The position numbers were made by a program, and so were the translations under genes. A stretch of 64,000 nucleotides of DNA from Candidatus Streptomyces philanthi. Its GTDB lineage: Bacteria > Actinomycetota > Actinomycetes > Streptomycetales > Streptomycetaceae. This document shows, piece after piece, positions 25,949-35,249 of this stretch. The stretch lies in contig CP073042.1 of NCBI GenBank assembly GCA_018114805.1, positions 3,782,001 to 3,846,000 of the forward strand, read 5' to 3'. Below the pieces are notes generated by a model. That model had not been told where the DNA came from. It was given only the letters and a program-made list of their open reading frames with translations, and searched no databases. Each line of letters begins with the position of its first letter. The stretch's first letter is position 1.

Positions 25949-27691
25949 GTGTTGGTCCGACTATTGCGGGCGTATCTGCGGCCCCATACGCGTCCCATCG
26001 CCGCGATCGTGGCGCTCCAGTTCATCCAGACCCTGGCCACCCTCTATCTGCCGACCCTGAACGCCGACATCATTGACAACGGTGTCGTGAAGGGGGACAC
26101 GGACTACATCCTGCGTGTCGGCGGTGTGATGCTCGCCGTGACCCTCCTCCAGATGGTGTGCGCGATCGGCGCCGTCTACTTCAGCGCCCGCACCGCCATG
26201 GCGCTCGGCCGCGACGTACGCGCCGCCGTTTTCGACCGCGTGCAGTCCTTCTCCGCCCGCGAGCTGGGGCACTTCGGCGCGCCCTCGCTCATCACCCGGA
26301 CCACCAACGACGTGCAGCAGGTGCAGACGCTGTGCCTGATGACGTTCATGCTGATGGTGACGGTGCCGATCATGTGCGTCGGCGGCATCGTGATGGCGCT
26401 CAACCAGGACGTGCCGCTCTCCGCGCTGCTGCTGGTCATCGTGCCGGTCCTGGGTGTGATCGTCACGCTGATCGTGCGCCGGCTGCGGCTCGCCTTCCGG
26501 GGCGTGCAGAAGAGCGTGGACCGGGTGAACCGGGTGCTGCGCGAGCAGATCGCCGGCATCCGCGTCATCCGCGCCTTCGTCCGCGACGCCTACGAGCGCG
26601 AGCGGTTCGCCGGCGCCAACACCGAGCTGATAGACGTCTCGCTGCGCGCCGGCCGGCTGATGTCGCTGCTGTTCCCGCTGGTGCTGCTGGTCGTCAACGT
26701 CTCCAGCGTCGCCGTGGTCTGGTTCGGCGGCGAGCGCATCGACGACGGCGGCATGCAGATCGGCGCCCTGACGGCGTTCCTCTCCTACCTGATGCAGATC
26801 CTGACCGCCGTGATGATGGGCACCTTCATGCTCATGACGATCCCGCGGGCCGAGGTGTGCGCCGAGCGCGTCCAGGAGGTGCTGGGCACCGAGAGCAGCG
26901 TGCTGCCCCCGACGCACCCGGTCGCTCCCGTCACCCCGCTCGACCAGCGCGGCGAACTGGATCTGCGCGGCGTCGAGTTCCGCTACCCTGGCGCGGAGGA
27001 GCCGGTGCTCCGGGACATCTCGCTGACCGCCAGGCCCGGCCGCACCACCGCCCTCATCGGCAGCACCGGCAGCGGCAAGTCCACGCTGATCGGCCTGGTC
27101 CCACGGCTGTTCGACGCGACCGGCGGCAGCGTGCTCATCGACGGGCAGGACGTCCGCGACCTCGACCCCGAGCAGGCCGGCTCCCGGGTCGGGCTCGTAC
27201 CGCAGAAGCCGTACCTGTTCAGCGGGACCGTCGCCTCCAACCTGCGGTACGGCAACCCGGACGCCACCGACGAGCAGTTGTGGCACGCCCTGGAGGTCGC
27301 GCAGGCCCGCGAGTTCGTCGCCGCGCTCGACGGGGGCCTGTACGCGCCCATCGCGCAGGGCGGCGGCAACGTCTCCGGCGGGCAGCGGCAGCGGCTGGCC
27401 ATCGCGCGGGCGCTGGTGCGGGCGCCGCGCGTCTACCTCTTCGACGACTCGTTCCCCGCGCTCGACTACGCCACCGACGCCCGGCTGCGCGCCGCGCTCG
27501 CCCGCGAGGTCGCCGACGCGACGGTGATCATCGTCGCGCAGCGGGTCAGCACCATCCGGGACGCCGACCAGATCGTCGTCCTGGACGAGGGCCGGGTCGC
27601 CGGCACCGGGACCCACACCGAGCTGATGGCCTCGAACGAGACCTACCGGGAGATCGTGCTCTCCCAGCTCACCGAGCAGGAGGCGGCATGA
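25949..27691 (+). CDS. ABC exporter half-transporter A (heterodimer, degenerate site)
   Basis: The 580-residue protein has a six-helix exporter domain (residues 1-320) and a nucleotide-binding domain: Walker A GSTGSGKST, Q loop GLVPQKPYLFSG, signature NVSGGQRQR, Walker B VYLFDDSFPALD. The residue after the Walker B Asp pair is Ser rather than the catalytic Glu, as is usual in the degenerate half of heterodimeric exporters. Pro in SFPALD (usually Ser) is unusual. The start GTG 25949 sits 8 bp after AGGG; GTG 25940 is possible. Its TGA overlaps the ATG of half-transporter B, so the two are translated together. It probably exports a drug or lipid. Confidence 0.88.
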   Translation: MLVRLLRAYLRPHTRPIAAIVALQFIQTLATLYLPTLNADIIDNGVVKGDTDYILRVGGVMLAVTLLQMVCAIGAVYFSARTAMALGRDVRAAVFDRVQSFSARELGHFGAPSLITRTTNDVQQVQTLCLMTFMLMVTVPIMCVGGIVMALNQDVPLSALLLVIVPVLGVIVTLIVRRLRLAFRGVQKSVDRVNRVLREQIAGIRVIRAFVRDAYERERFAGANTELIDVSLRAGRLMSLLFPLVLLVVNVSSVAVVWFGGERIDDGGMQIGALTAFLSYLMQILTAVMMGTFMLMTIPRAEVCAERVQEVLGTESSVLPPTHPVAPVTPLDQRGELDLRGVEFRYPGAEEPVLRDISLTARPGRTTALIGSTGSGKSTLIGLVPRLFDATGGSVLIDGQDVRDLDPEQAGSRVGLVPQKPYLFSGTVASNLRYGNPDATDEQLWHALEVAQAREFVAALDGGLYAPIAQGGGNVSGGQRQRLAIARALVRAPRVYLFDDSFPALDYATDARLRAALAREVADATVIIVAQRVSTIRDADQIVVLDEGRVAGTGTHTELMASNETYREIVLSQLTEQEAA

Positions 27692-29950
27692 GCCCCACCG
27701 AGTCCGACCCGGAGCCGACCCGGCCGCCGATCGCCCCCGCCCTCTCCAAGGACGCCAGGGACACCGAGGACGCCAGGGGCACCGGCGACCAGGCAGCTCC
27801 CAAGGCCAAGGCCGCGCCGCGCGGGCCCCGGCGTCGGGGTCGCGCGGTTCATGGGCGGCCAGCCCACCGAGCGCACCATGGACTTCACCGGCTCCAGCCG
27901 CCGACTGCTCGCCATGCTGCGTCCCGAGAAGCCGAGCATCGTCGCGGTCGTGTCGCTGGCCGTGGTGAGCATCGCGCTGACCGTCGTCGGCCCCAAGCTC
28001 CTCGGCCACGCCACCGACCTGATCTTCGCCTGCGTCGTCGGCGGGCAACTCCAGGAGCGGCAGACCAAGGCGGAGGCCGTTCAGCGGCTGCGCGAGGGCG
28101 GTGACGGGACGGTGGCCGACGTGGTCGCCGCGATGGACGTCGTCCCGGGCCAGGGCATCGACTTCGACGCGGTCGGGATGACGCTGCTGTGGGTGCTGGC
28201 GATCTACGTGCTGGCCGGCGTCTGCGCCTTCGGCCAGGCCCGGATCGCCACGTACGTCGTGCAGCGCACGGTCTTCCGGCTGCGCACCGAGGTCGAGGAG
28301 AAGCTGGCCCGGCTGCCGCTGAGCTACTTCGACCGGCAGCCGCGCGGCGAGGTGCTCAGCCGCGCCACCAACGACATCGACAACGTCGGGCAGACCCTCC
28401 AGCAGACGTCCAGCCAGATCATCGCCTCGCTGCTGACCATCGTGGGCGTGCTGGCGATGATGTTCTGGATATCGCCGCTGCTCGCGCTCGTCGCCCTGGT
28501 CACGGTGCCGGTCTCGGTGGTCGTCGCGACCCGGATCGGCAAGCGCGCGCAGCCGGAGTTCGTGGCCCAGTGGAAGACCACCGGCACCCTCAACGCGCAC
28601 GTGGAGGAGATGTACACCGGGCACGACCTGGTCAAGGTCTTCGGCCGGCAGCGGGAGTCGGCGGAGATCTTCCGCGAGCAGAACGAGAGGCTGTACGCGT
28701 CCAGCTTCCGGGCCCAGTTCATCTCGGGGATCATCCAGCCCGCGATGATGTTCATCGGCAACCTGAACTACGTGCTCGTCGCCGTCGTCGGCGGGCTCCG
28801 GGTGGCCAGCGGCTCGCTGTCGATCGGTGACGTGCAGGCGTTCGTGCAGTACTCGCGGCAGTTCAGCCAGCCGCTCATGCAGGTGGCGAGCATGGCCAAC
28901 CTGGTGCAGTTGGGCGTCGCCTCCGCCGAGCGGGTCTTCGAACTCCTCGACGCGGACGAGGAGCGCCCCGACGCCGCTCCCGTACGACCGGAGACCGGCA
29001 CTCCCGTACGACCCGGGACCGAGCGCCCCGAGTCCGTACGCCCCGGGTCTGTACACCCGGAAGCCGAACGGGCCGAGCCCGTACGACCGGGGGCGGGGGA
29101 GACCGTACGACCCGAGGCCGAGCGGGCGGGGCACTCCCGGCGCGCGGTCCGCCCGGTGCGCGGCGAGGTTGCCTTCGAGCGGGTCAGCTTCCGCTACGCG
29201 AGCGACACGCCACTGATCTAGGACCTGTCGCTGACGGTGCGGCCCGGCCAGACGGTCGCCATCGTCGGCCCGACCGGTGCCGGCAAGACCACCCTGGTCA
29301 ACCTGCTGATGCGGTTCTACGAGGTCACCGGCGGGCGGATCACCCTGGACGGCGTCGACATCGCCACCCTGCCGCGCGAGGAGCTGCGCTCGCACATCGG
29401 CATGGTGCTCCAGGACACCTGGCTGTTCGGCGGCACCATCGCGGAGAACATCTCCTACGGGGCGCCCGAGGGCCTGCCCATGGACAAGATCGTGGCGGCG
29501 GCCAGGGCCACCCACGTGGACCGCTTCGTCCGGACCCTGCCGGACGGCTACGACACCGTCATCGACGAGGAGGTCGGGGGCGTCAGCGTCGGCGAGAACC
29601 AGCTTATCACCATCGCCCGCGCGTTCCTGGCCGAGCCGGCGATCCTGGTCCTGGACGAGGCGACCAGCTTCGTCGACACCCGGACCGAGGTGCTCATCCA
29701 GCAGGCGATGGCGTCGCTGCGCACCGGCCGTACCAGCTTCGTCATCGCGCACCGCCTCTCCACCATCCGGGACGTGGACCTGATCCTGGTGATGGAGGCG
29801 GGCGCGATCGTGGAGCAGGGCACACACGCGTCCCTGCTGGCGGCGCGGGGCGTGTACGCCCGGTTGTAAGCGGCCCAGTTCGCCGGCGAGGAGGCCACCG
29901 GGAGCACGGAGGTCGCCTCCGGCGCGCCGCGGTCGGCCAGCGGTGGCTGA
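27688..29950 (+). pseudogene. ABC exporter half-transporter B (frameshift and two stops)
   Basis: This is the catalytic partner of the preceding gene. It has MSPTESDPEPTRPP at the start, a variable tail, an exporter domain from FTGSSRRLLAMLRPEK, and a nucleotide-binding domain with GPTGAGKTT and a canonical Walker B ILVLDEATS. Lesions are a frameshift near 27840, TAG 29219-29221 for Glu in LI-DLSLTV, and TAA 29867-29869 for Tyr in ARL-AAQFAGEEA; the real end is TGA 29948-29950. The signature reads SVGENQ, departing from the SAGEKQ or SGGQ expected. A linker at about 28965-29150 has many Val-Arg-Pro repeats. As it stands the exporter pair cannot work. Confidence 0.82.
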
Positions 29951-30049
29951 CCCGACCGGACCGGCTGGGCGCCCCGCCCGGCCTGTCGGTCCTGTCGGTC
30001 CGCCCGGATCCTTGCCTTGACGCCGGCGTCAACGTCTAGCGTCGGGGCC

Positions 30050-30448
30050 ATGCGCATCGGCGAACTCGCGGAGCGGGCGGGCGTGAGCACTCGGACGCTG
30101 CGCTACTACGAGACCTGTGGGGTGCTGCCCGCCCGGCGCGGCGGCAACGGCCACCGCGTGTACGGTGACGACGATGCGGCTGGTGGAGCAGATCCGCACG
30201 CTCCAGGACTTCGGCTTCGGCCTGGAGGAGACCCGGCCCTTCGTGGAGTGCCTGCGCGCCGGGCACCCGGCCGGCGACGCCTGCCCCGCCTCGCTCGCGG
30301 TCTACCGGCGCAAGCTCGCCGAACTCGACCAGATCATGGCCCAGTTGCGGGCGGTGCGCGAGCAGGTCGCCGCGCAGTTGTCACAGGCCGAGGCCCTGCT
30401 GTCGGACGGGCCCCCGCCACGCTGCGAACTCACGGGCTGCCGGGCTGA
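30050..30448 (+). pseudogene. MerR-family transcriptional regulator (frameshifted)
   Basis: ATG 30050 gives MRIGELAERAGVSTRTLRYYETCGVLPARRGGNGHRVY, a clear MerR winged helix. The frame breaks near 30165-30172. The continuation (MRLVEQIRTLQDFGFGLEET, then the coiled-coil dimer helix) is one frame away. In that frame no stop is met before the thioredoxin gene, so the product would run on into thioredoxin. A TGA at 30446-30448 in the first frame is probably near the original end. MerR plus thioredoxin is a known actinobacterial pair linked to thiol stress. Confidence 0.72.
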
Positions 30449-30512
30449 TGGGACCAGGGAACGCGGCAACTCGGGCACGCGGGAACGTGAAGACGACGCG
30501 AGGGAGAAGACG

Positions 30513-30882
30513 ATGATCAAGGCCGAGGGTGTGGACGAGGTGACGGACGCGACCTTCGCGGACGAGGTGCTGGCGGCGACGCTGCCGGTGCTGGTGGAGT
30601 TCACCGCCGACTGGTGCCCGCCGTGCCGGCAGATCGCGCAGGTGCTGAGCGCGGTCGCGGCCGAGGAGGCCGGCCGGATCAGGGTTGTCCAGCTCGACGT
30701 GGACACCAGTCCGGCGACTACCGCCGCCTACGGTGTGCTGGCGATGCCCACGCTCGTGGCTCTTCCGGGACGGCGAGCCCGTGGCGTCGATGGTGGGCGC
30801 CCGCCCCAAGCGGCGGCTGCTCCAGGAACTGGCCGAGGCGCTGTCAGGCGGTAGCCCCACGGGACCCCGAGCTGGCGCTTAG
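30513..30882 (+). pseudogene. Thioredoxin (frameshifted)
   Basis: ATG 30513 follows AGGGAG by 7 bp. The product starts MIKAEGVDEVTDATFADEVL and has the active-site WCPPC in VEFTADWCPPCRQIA, then the cis-Pro region AMPTLVA. A frameshift near 30757-30765 separates this from the normal end LFRDGEPVASMVGARPKRRL, which stops at TAG 30880-30882. Without repair the last strand and helix of the fold would be replaced. Confidence 0.78.
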
Positions 30883-31454
30883 CCCATGCATACGGGCGAT
30901 GGCAAGATCCACACCACAGAAATGTGCACGCGCGCAACGGTGCGCCCCTCGCGCCTCAGCCCGTCGGGGCGGCTGATTCTTACTCCCGACCCGTACGCCC
31001 CGTACAGCCCATGCCGCGCTGCGTAGCCGGGTCGGGCGGGGTTCCGGTGCGCGTACCGCCCGGCCGGGTCCGCTCTGCTCGCGGGCGTCGGGCGCCGCGA
31101 CGCCCCGGCCGTACGCGGCGGGTCCCGGTGGCGGGGTGAGCCCAGGGTCGGGCCGAGTGGGTGCGTCTTGCCCGAGAATCGCGGAGAATGTCCCCCATGC
31201 GGCCCGTCGCGGGGCGTTTGTGCGGGCCGCCGCGTGACCGAGGGAACAACGGGAGGTGCACATTCGGCCGCGGGCCGGGCCGGCGATTGGGCTATCCTGC
31301 CGGACAGAGGATCTGGGCAAAGCAGCCCCCAGGTCCTTTTGTGCTTTCAGCCACGCACCCCCGGCTGATCGCCACCGTACGAAGCAAGGCCGCGAAATCC
31401 CCCAGGCCGCTCCTGGGTGGTGCCCCACGCAGGGACCGAGGAGGAACCGACGTC
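30883..31454. other. Long intergenic region before glnR
   Basis: The 570 bp between the thioredoxin and glnR genes have no supported protein gene. They contain a hairpin followed by a T-run at 31309-31340 and an A/T-containing box GCTATCCT just before it at about 31291-31298. The region is long enough for a glnR promoter and a small RNA, but I cannot show either. Confidence 0.4.
31309..31340 (+). terminator. Rho-independent-like terminator upstream of glnR
   Basis: The arms GGATCTGGG and CCCAGGTCC (9 bp with one G-U pair, 10-nt loop) are followed directly by TTTT and then GTGCTTT. T-tailed hairpins are rare in this window. It would end a transcript about 115 bp before the uORF ahead of glnR. 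Confidence 0.55.
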
Positions 31455-31544
31455 ATGGGCAAGGCAAGCGAGCACGAGCACAACGGCACGGGCAGGGCGT
31501 GCAGGGTGACGACCGGCGGCAGCGGGGCGGGTGGTCGCGGATGA
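31455..31544 (+). CDS. 29-residue upstream ORF overlapping glnR
   Basis: An ATG after a strong GAGGAGGAACC site encodes MGKASEHEHNGTGRACRVTT, then GGSGAGGRG. It ends at TGA 31542-31544, which overlaps the glnR ATG at 31541 in an ATGA arrangement. glnR has no good ribosome site of its own. The small frame may therefore couple translation to glnR. It may also be non-functional. Confidence 0.45.
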   Translation: MGKASEHEHNGTGRACRVTTGGSGAGGRG

Positions 31545-32470
31545 GCTCACTGCTCCTGCTGACCAACGCGCTCCAACCCTCCACGGAGGTGCTCCCCGCC
31601 CTGGGCCTGCTGCTGCACGGCGTACGGGTCGCGCCGGCCGAGGGTCCGGCCCTGGTGGACACCCCGGGCGCCGACGTGATCCTCGTCGACGGCCGCCGTG
31701 ACCTGCCCCACGTACGCAGCTTGTGCCAGCTCCTGCGCTCCACCGGCCCCGGCTGTCCGCTGCTGCTCGTGGTCACCGAGGGTGGGCTGGCCGCCGTCAC
31801 CGCCGACTGGGGCGTGGACGACGTGCTGCTCGACACGGCGGGCCCGGCGGAGGTCGAGGCGCGACTGCGGCTGGCGATGGGCCGCCAGCAGATCGTGAGC
31901 GACGACAGCCCGATGGAGATCCGCAACGGTGACCTGTCGGTGGACGAGGCGGCGTACAGCGCCAAGCTCAAGGGCCGGGTCCTGGACCTGACCTTCAAGG
32001 AGTTCGAGCTGCTCAAGTACCTGGCCCAGCACCCGGGCCGGGTCTTCACGCGGGCCCAGTTGCTCCAGGAGGTGTGGGGCTACGACTACTTCGGCGGCAC
32101 CCGGACCGTGGACGTCCACGTACGACGGCTGCGCGCCAAGCTCGGCCCCGAGCACGAGTCGCTGATCGGCACCGTACGCAACGTGGGATACCGCTTCGTC
32201 GTCCCGGAGAAGGTCGAGCGGGCCGCGGAACGTGCCGCTGACCGTTCCGCGGAGGCCGCGAAGGCGGCGGCCCCGGGCCGGGACGGTACGGATGGGGTCG
32301 GCGGTGACGGCGGTGCTCGCGGTGACGGCGGTGCCCGCGGTGCGAAGGGGACAAACCCCCGCTACGCGGTCGATGACCGCTCTCGCGCGGCGGACGGAGC
32401 GAAAGCAGGGGGCGCACGCCGGGTAAGCAGGGGGCGCACGCCGGGTAAACGGCTAGGGGGACCCGCGTAG
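31541..32470 (+). CDS. glnR: GlnR, global nitrogen response regulator (OmpR family)
   Basis: GlnR controls glnA, amtB and other nitrogen genes. The first 240 residues match the Streptomyces protein that I remember nearly word for word (MSSLLLLTNALQPSTEVLPA, VLDLTFKEFELLKYLAQHPG, RTVDVHVRRLRAKLGPEHES). It is an orphan regulator with a receiver domain lacking the usual phosphorylation pocket and a C-terminal winged helix. The tail beyond about residue 235 is longer than usual: Ala/Asp/Gly-rich, with an 18-bp imperfect repeat (GDGGAR twice) and a perfect 22-bp tandem duplication at 32404-32447. The DNA-binding part is intact, so it is probably functional. Confidence 0.93.
   Translation: MSSLLLLTNALQPSTEVLPALGLLLHGVRVAPAEGPALVDTPGADVILVDGRRDLPHVRSLCQLLRSTGPGCPLLLVVTEGGLAAVTADWGVDDVLLDTAGPAEVEARLRLAMGRQQIVSDDSPMEIRNGDLSVDEAAYSAKLKGRVLDLTFKEFELLKYLAQHPGRVFTRAQLLQEVWGYDYFGGTRTVDVHVRRLRAKLGPEHESLIGTVRNVGYRFVVPEKVERAAERAADRSAEAAKAAAPGRDGTDGVGGDGGARGDGGARGAKGTNPRYAVDDRSRAADGAKAGGARRVSRGRTPGKRLGGPA
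32404..32447. repeat. Perfect 22-bp tandem duplication at the end of glnR
   Basis: The 22-bp unit (AGCAGGGGGCGCACGCC plus GGGTA) occurs at 32404-32425 and 32426-32447 without a mismatch. Because 22 is not a multiple of three, it changes the reading frame of the last residues of GlnR and probably moved its stop to 32470. Confidence 0.93.
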
Positions 32471-32480
32471 ACTTCCGCGC

Positions 32481-33503
32481 GTGGCCAAGGTGACGCGGGA
32501 TGATGTAGCACGGCTTGCGGGAACGTCGACCGCGGTCGTCAGCTATGTCATTAACAACGGACCAAGGCCGGTCGCCCCGGCCACGCGCGAGCGGGTACTC
32601 GCAGCGATCAAGGAGCTGGGGTACCGGCCGGACCGCGTCGCGCAGGCGATGGCGTCCCGCCGCACCGACCTCATAGGGCTCATCGTCCCCGACGCCCGGC
32701 AGCCCTTCTTCGGTGAGATGGCGCACGCCGTCGAACAGGCCGCCGCCGAGCGCGGCAAGATGGTCCTGGTCGGCAACTCCGACTACCTGGACGAGCGCGA
32801 GGTGCACTACCTGCGCGCCTTCCTCGGAATGCGGGTCTCCGGGCTGATCCTCATCAGCCAGGGCCTGAGCGAGAACGCGGCGGCCGAGATCGAGGCGTGG
32901 AACGCGCGCGTGGTGCTCATGCACGAGCGGCCCGAGGCGATCGACGACGTGGCCGTCGTCCTGGACGACGTCGGCGGCGCCCAACTCGCCGTGCGCCACC
33001 TCCTTGAGCACGGCCACCCGTACGTGGCCTGCATCGGCGGTACGGAGGAGACCCCGTCGGTCGGCGACCCGGTCACTGACCACATCGAGGGTTGGCGCCG
33101 CGCGATGCTGGAGGCCGGCCGCTCCACCGAGGGCCGCCTCTTCCAGGCCCCCTACAACCGCTACGACGCGTACGAGGTGGCGCTCGACCTGCTGGCCGGC
33201 CCCAACCGGCTGCCCGCGGTGTTCTGCTCCACCGACGACCAGGCCATCGGCGTCCTGCGGGCCGCCCGCGAGCTGCGCATCGACGTCCCCGGCGAGCTGG
33301 CCTTGGCCGGCTTCGACAACGTCAAGGAGGCCGGCCTCACCGACCCGCCGCTGACCACCGTCGGCTCCGACCGCCCGGCGATGGCCCGCGCGGCGGTCGA
33401 CCTGGTCCTGGACGACGGCCTCCGGGTGGCGGGCTCACGCCGCGAGCGGCTGAAGCAGTTCCCGTCGGCGCTGGTGGTGCGGCGCTCCTGCGGGTGCGGC
33501 TGA
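32481..33503 (+). CDS. LacI-family transcriptional regulator
   Basis: This 340-residue repressor has an N-terminal HTH (VTRDDVARLAGTSTAVVSYVINNGPRPVA) with the LacI hinge region, and a periplasmic-binding-like sensor domain (LIGLIVPDARQPFFGEMAHAVEQAA, AVFCSTDDQAIGVLRAARELRIDVPGE, FDNVKEAGLTDPPLTTV). The start is GTG 32481. It is intact and 10 bp after glnR, on the same strand, as in S. coelicolor. The effector is probably a sugar. The unusually long Cys-containing end RRSCGCG is typical of actinobacterial members. Confidence 0.92.
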   Translation: MAKVTRDDVARLAGTSTAVVSYVINNGPRPVAPATRERVLAAIKELGYRPDRVAQAMASRRTDLIGLIVPDARQPFFGEMAHAVEQAAAERGKMVLVGNSDYLDEREVHYLRAFLGMRVSGLILISQGLSENAAAEIEAWNARVVLMHERPEAIDDVAVVLDDVGGAQLAVRHLLEHGHPYVACIGGTEETPSVGDPVTDHIEGWRRAMLEAGRSTEGRLFQAPYNRYDAYEVALDLLAGPNRLPAVFCSTDDQAIGVLRAARELRIDVPGELALAGFDNVKEAGLTDPPLTTVGSDRPAMARAAVDLVLDDGLRVAGSRRERLKQFPSALVVRRSCGCG

Positions 33504-33624
33504 GCGGGGTCGCGGGCGCGGATCGCGGGTAGCGGTAGCGGGTTGCGGGTTCGGCGCCCGGCGGCGCCGAAGTGGCCCGCTGCGGTGGGGAGTTGGCTGC
33601 CAGCCCCCGGGCCGGCCCGCCGGT

Positions 33625-34727
33625 TCACAGGTCCCAGCGTCGCCCCGTCGGGATGTGCCAGACGCGGGTCGCCCCGTCGGGCTCGCGGGCGTAGCCGAAC
33701 CGGTCCTGGCCCGGCCGCCTCTGCTCGTGCCACCACCGCCAGGCTCACCGTACGCCACAGGTCGCGCTCGCCGGCGTACGTGACGCTGCCGTCGTCGGTC
33801 AGCGGGGGCGCGGACCCAGGTGCCGTCCGGGGGCTGGAGCTGGAGTGTGGTGTTCCCGTCGTCGTCGCGGTGGTGGACGAGTTCGGCCTCCGGCAGTTCG
33901 AGGGCAAGGAGCAGCCGGAAGGGGGTGGTAGTGGTTGCGCACGTCTGCCGCGACGACCGTGGTAGTGCGGGTGACGGTCTCGGCGGCGTACGGGGCGGGC
34001 GGGCTGGGCGCCGGATAGCTGGTGGCGCGGTCGCGGGCGGCCATGAACCGTCTCCGCTGGTCTGGGTGAAGTGCCCGTACGCACGCCCGGCGGCGTCGAC
34101 GCCGACGCGTACGAGTCCGCCCTCGATGCCCAGGTCGACGTCGGCGACGATGACCGCGTCGGGGTCGCTCTGCTCGATCCACGCGGCCGGCAGGCGCCGG
34201 CGCACCGAGCAGGTGGCGATGGTGCGGTCGAACCGCCGGCCGGCGGGGTGCCTGGCCCGGCCGTCGCCCGCATCGAGGTCCGGCGCGAAGCCGAGGGTGG
34301 CCATGCGTTCGCGGGCGGTGCAGACGAGGTCAGGGTCGATGTCGACGGAGTGCACGAGGTGATCGCCGAGGCGGGCGCAGAGCAGCGCGGCGTTGTAGCC
34401 GGTGCTCCAGCACCCGCTGCCCGTCCTGGACGTGCAGGTCCTCCAACATGCCGGCCATGAGGCTTGGTTGGGTGCTGGAGGAGGTGGGGACGCCGGTCCA
34501 GGCGCCGGTGTCGACCCGTTCGGCGGTGGCCGGGTCGAGCGCGGTGACGAGGGTGACGTCCCGATAGATGTTCGCCAACTCACTCGGCGCGATGGTGTGT
34601 TGCGCTTGCCATACCGTGACGCCCCGCTCGTCGGTCTCCCGCTCGTACCAGCGCGGTACGAACACGTGGCGGGGCACGTCCGCGAACGCCTCAGCCCAGC
34701 GCGCGGAGCGAAGGGGGTGGGGCTCAT
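33625..34727 (-). pseudogene. PIMT-like SAM-dependent methyltransferase, heavily decayed
   Basis: The remnant resembles the protein-L-isoaspartate-methyltransferase-like enzymes of Streptomyces. Pieces in order are RWAEAFADVPRHVFVPRWYE, QPSLMAGMLEDLHVQDGQRV, TGYNAALLCARLGDHLVHSV, DIDPDLVCTARERMATLGF, RLLLALELPEAELVHHRDDD, and the end TRVWHIPTGRRWDL at TGA 33625-33627. At least six frameshifts are needed (near 34708, 34405, 34048, 33925, 33812 and 33745). At 34405 the SAM motif I (expected VLEIGTGTGYN) is missing its IGTG, consistent with an 11-base deletion. It is the most broken gene in the window, and the island's second methyltransferase (36945) is a relative. Confidence 0.75.
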
Positions 34728-35046
34728 GGCGTTTCCTCTCGCCGGGCGGGGAGTGAGGCGCCGACCTGGGGCGCAAGGCTGCCCTCACTCGCCGACTGGG
34801 AGTGACGGGTGAGGGCACTTTCGAGGAACTCCCCCCATGACTGCGCGAAAACGGGGGAGTCGCGCGCCGCCTGAGGCGTGGTCGCACGGGGGAAACACCC
34901 CGTGGCGGCTACGCAAAGCGACCTTAGCGCTACTTAGAGCGAGAGAGCAAGACTGCTCGGGAGCATGTATGCGTACTGGCATATGTGCGCGCCCCCCCCG
35001 CTTGATTCGGGCGGAGGGCGCGTGGTGGCGTGCTGTGCGCTGGGCG
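34728..35046. other. Intergenic region, no gene seen
   Basis: The 319 bp between the methyltransferase start and the DUF397 gene hold no frame with a family match. The stretch 34915-34995 is lower in G+C (contains CTTAGCGCTACTTAGAGCG) and could carry a promoter for the methyltransferase. Confidence 0.4.
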
Positions 35047-35247
35047 TCAGCGGGCGAAGTGGTCGAACTCGCCGGCCTTGACGCCCTGGATGAAGGCGTG
35101 GAGTTTGGCGGGCGTGGTCTTGAGAATGACGTTCGGGTCGTCACTCTCCCGTACGAGGATCTCACCGGCGACGTCCGCGAGTTCGAGGCACTGCTCGCCG
35201 CCGCCACCGGAGAAGCTCGACTTCTGCCACTTGATTTCGCTGTTCAT
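35047..35247 (-). CDS. DUF397 domain protein
   Basis: This is a 66-residue acidic protein of the DUF397 family (IKWQKSSFSGGGGEQCLELA, ILVRESDDPNVILKTTPAKL), full length. In Streptomyces it is nearly always encoded directly after an XRE-type (Scr1) regulator, as here, where its ATG lies 2 bp beyond the regulator's stop. The pair behaves like a toxin-antitoxin-like or developmental regulatory module. BldB is a distant relative. It is intact although its partner has a stop. Confidence 0.9.
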   Translation of the reverse strand: MNSEIKWQKSSFSGGGGEQCLELADVAGEILVRESDDPNVILKTTPAKLHAFIQGVKAGEFDHFAR

Positions 35248-35249
35248 TC

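Noticed and set aside
25961..29827. 1288-codon open frame antisense to the ABC exporter genes
   Set aside because: It mirrors the two exporter genes. Composition is His/Gln/Val/Asp-rich with no family match, typical of the antisense third-position frame in Streptomyces.
30050..30882. Natural MerR-thioredoxin fusion protein
   Set aside because: The two run together only because the MerR gene is frameshifted and its stop is out of phase; thioredoxin has its own ATG and ribosome site.
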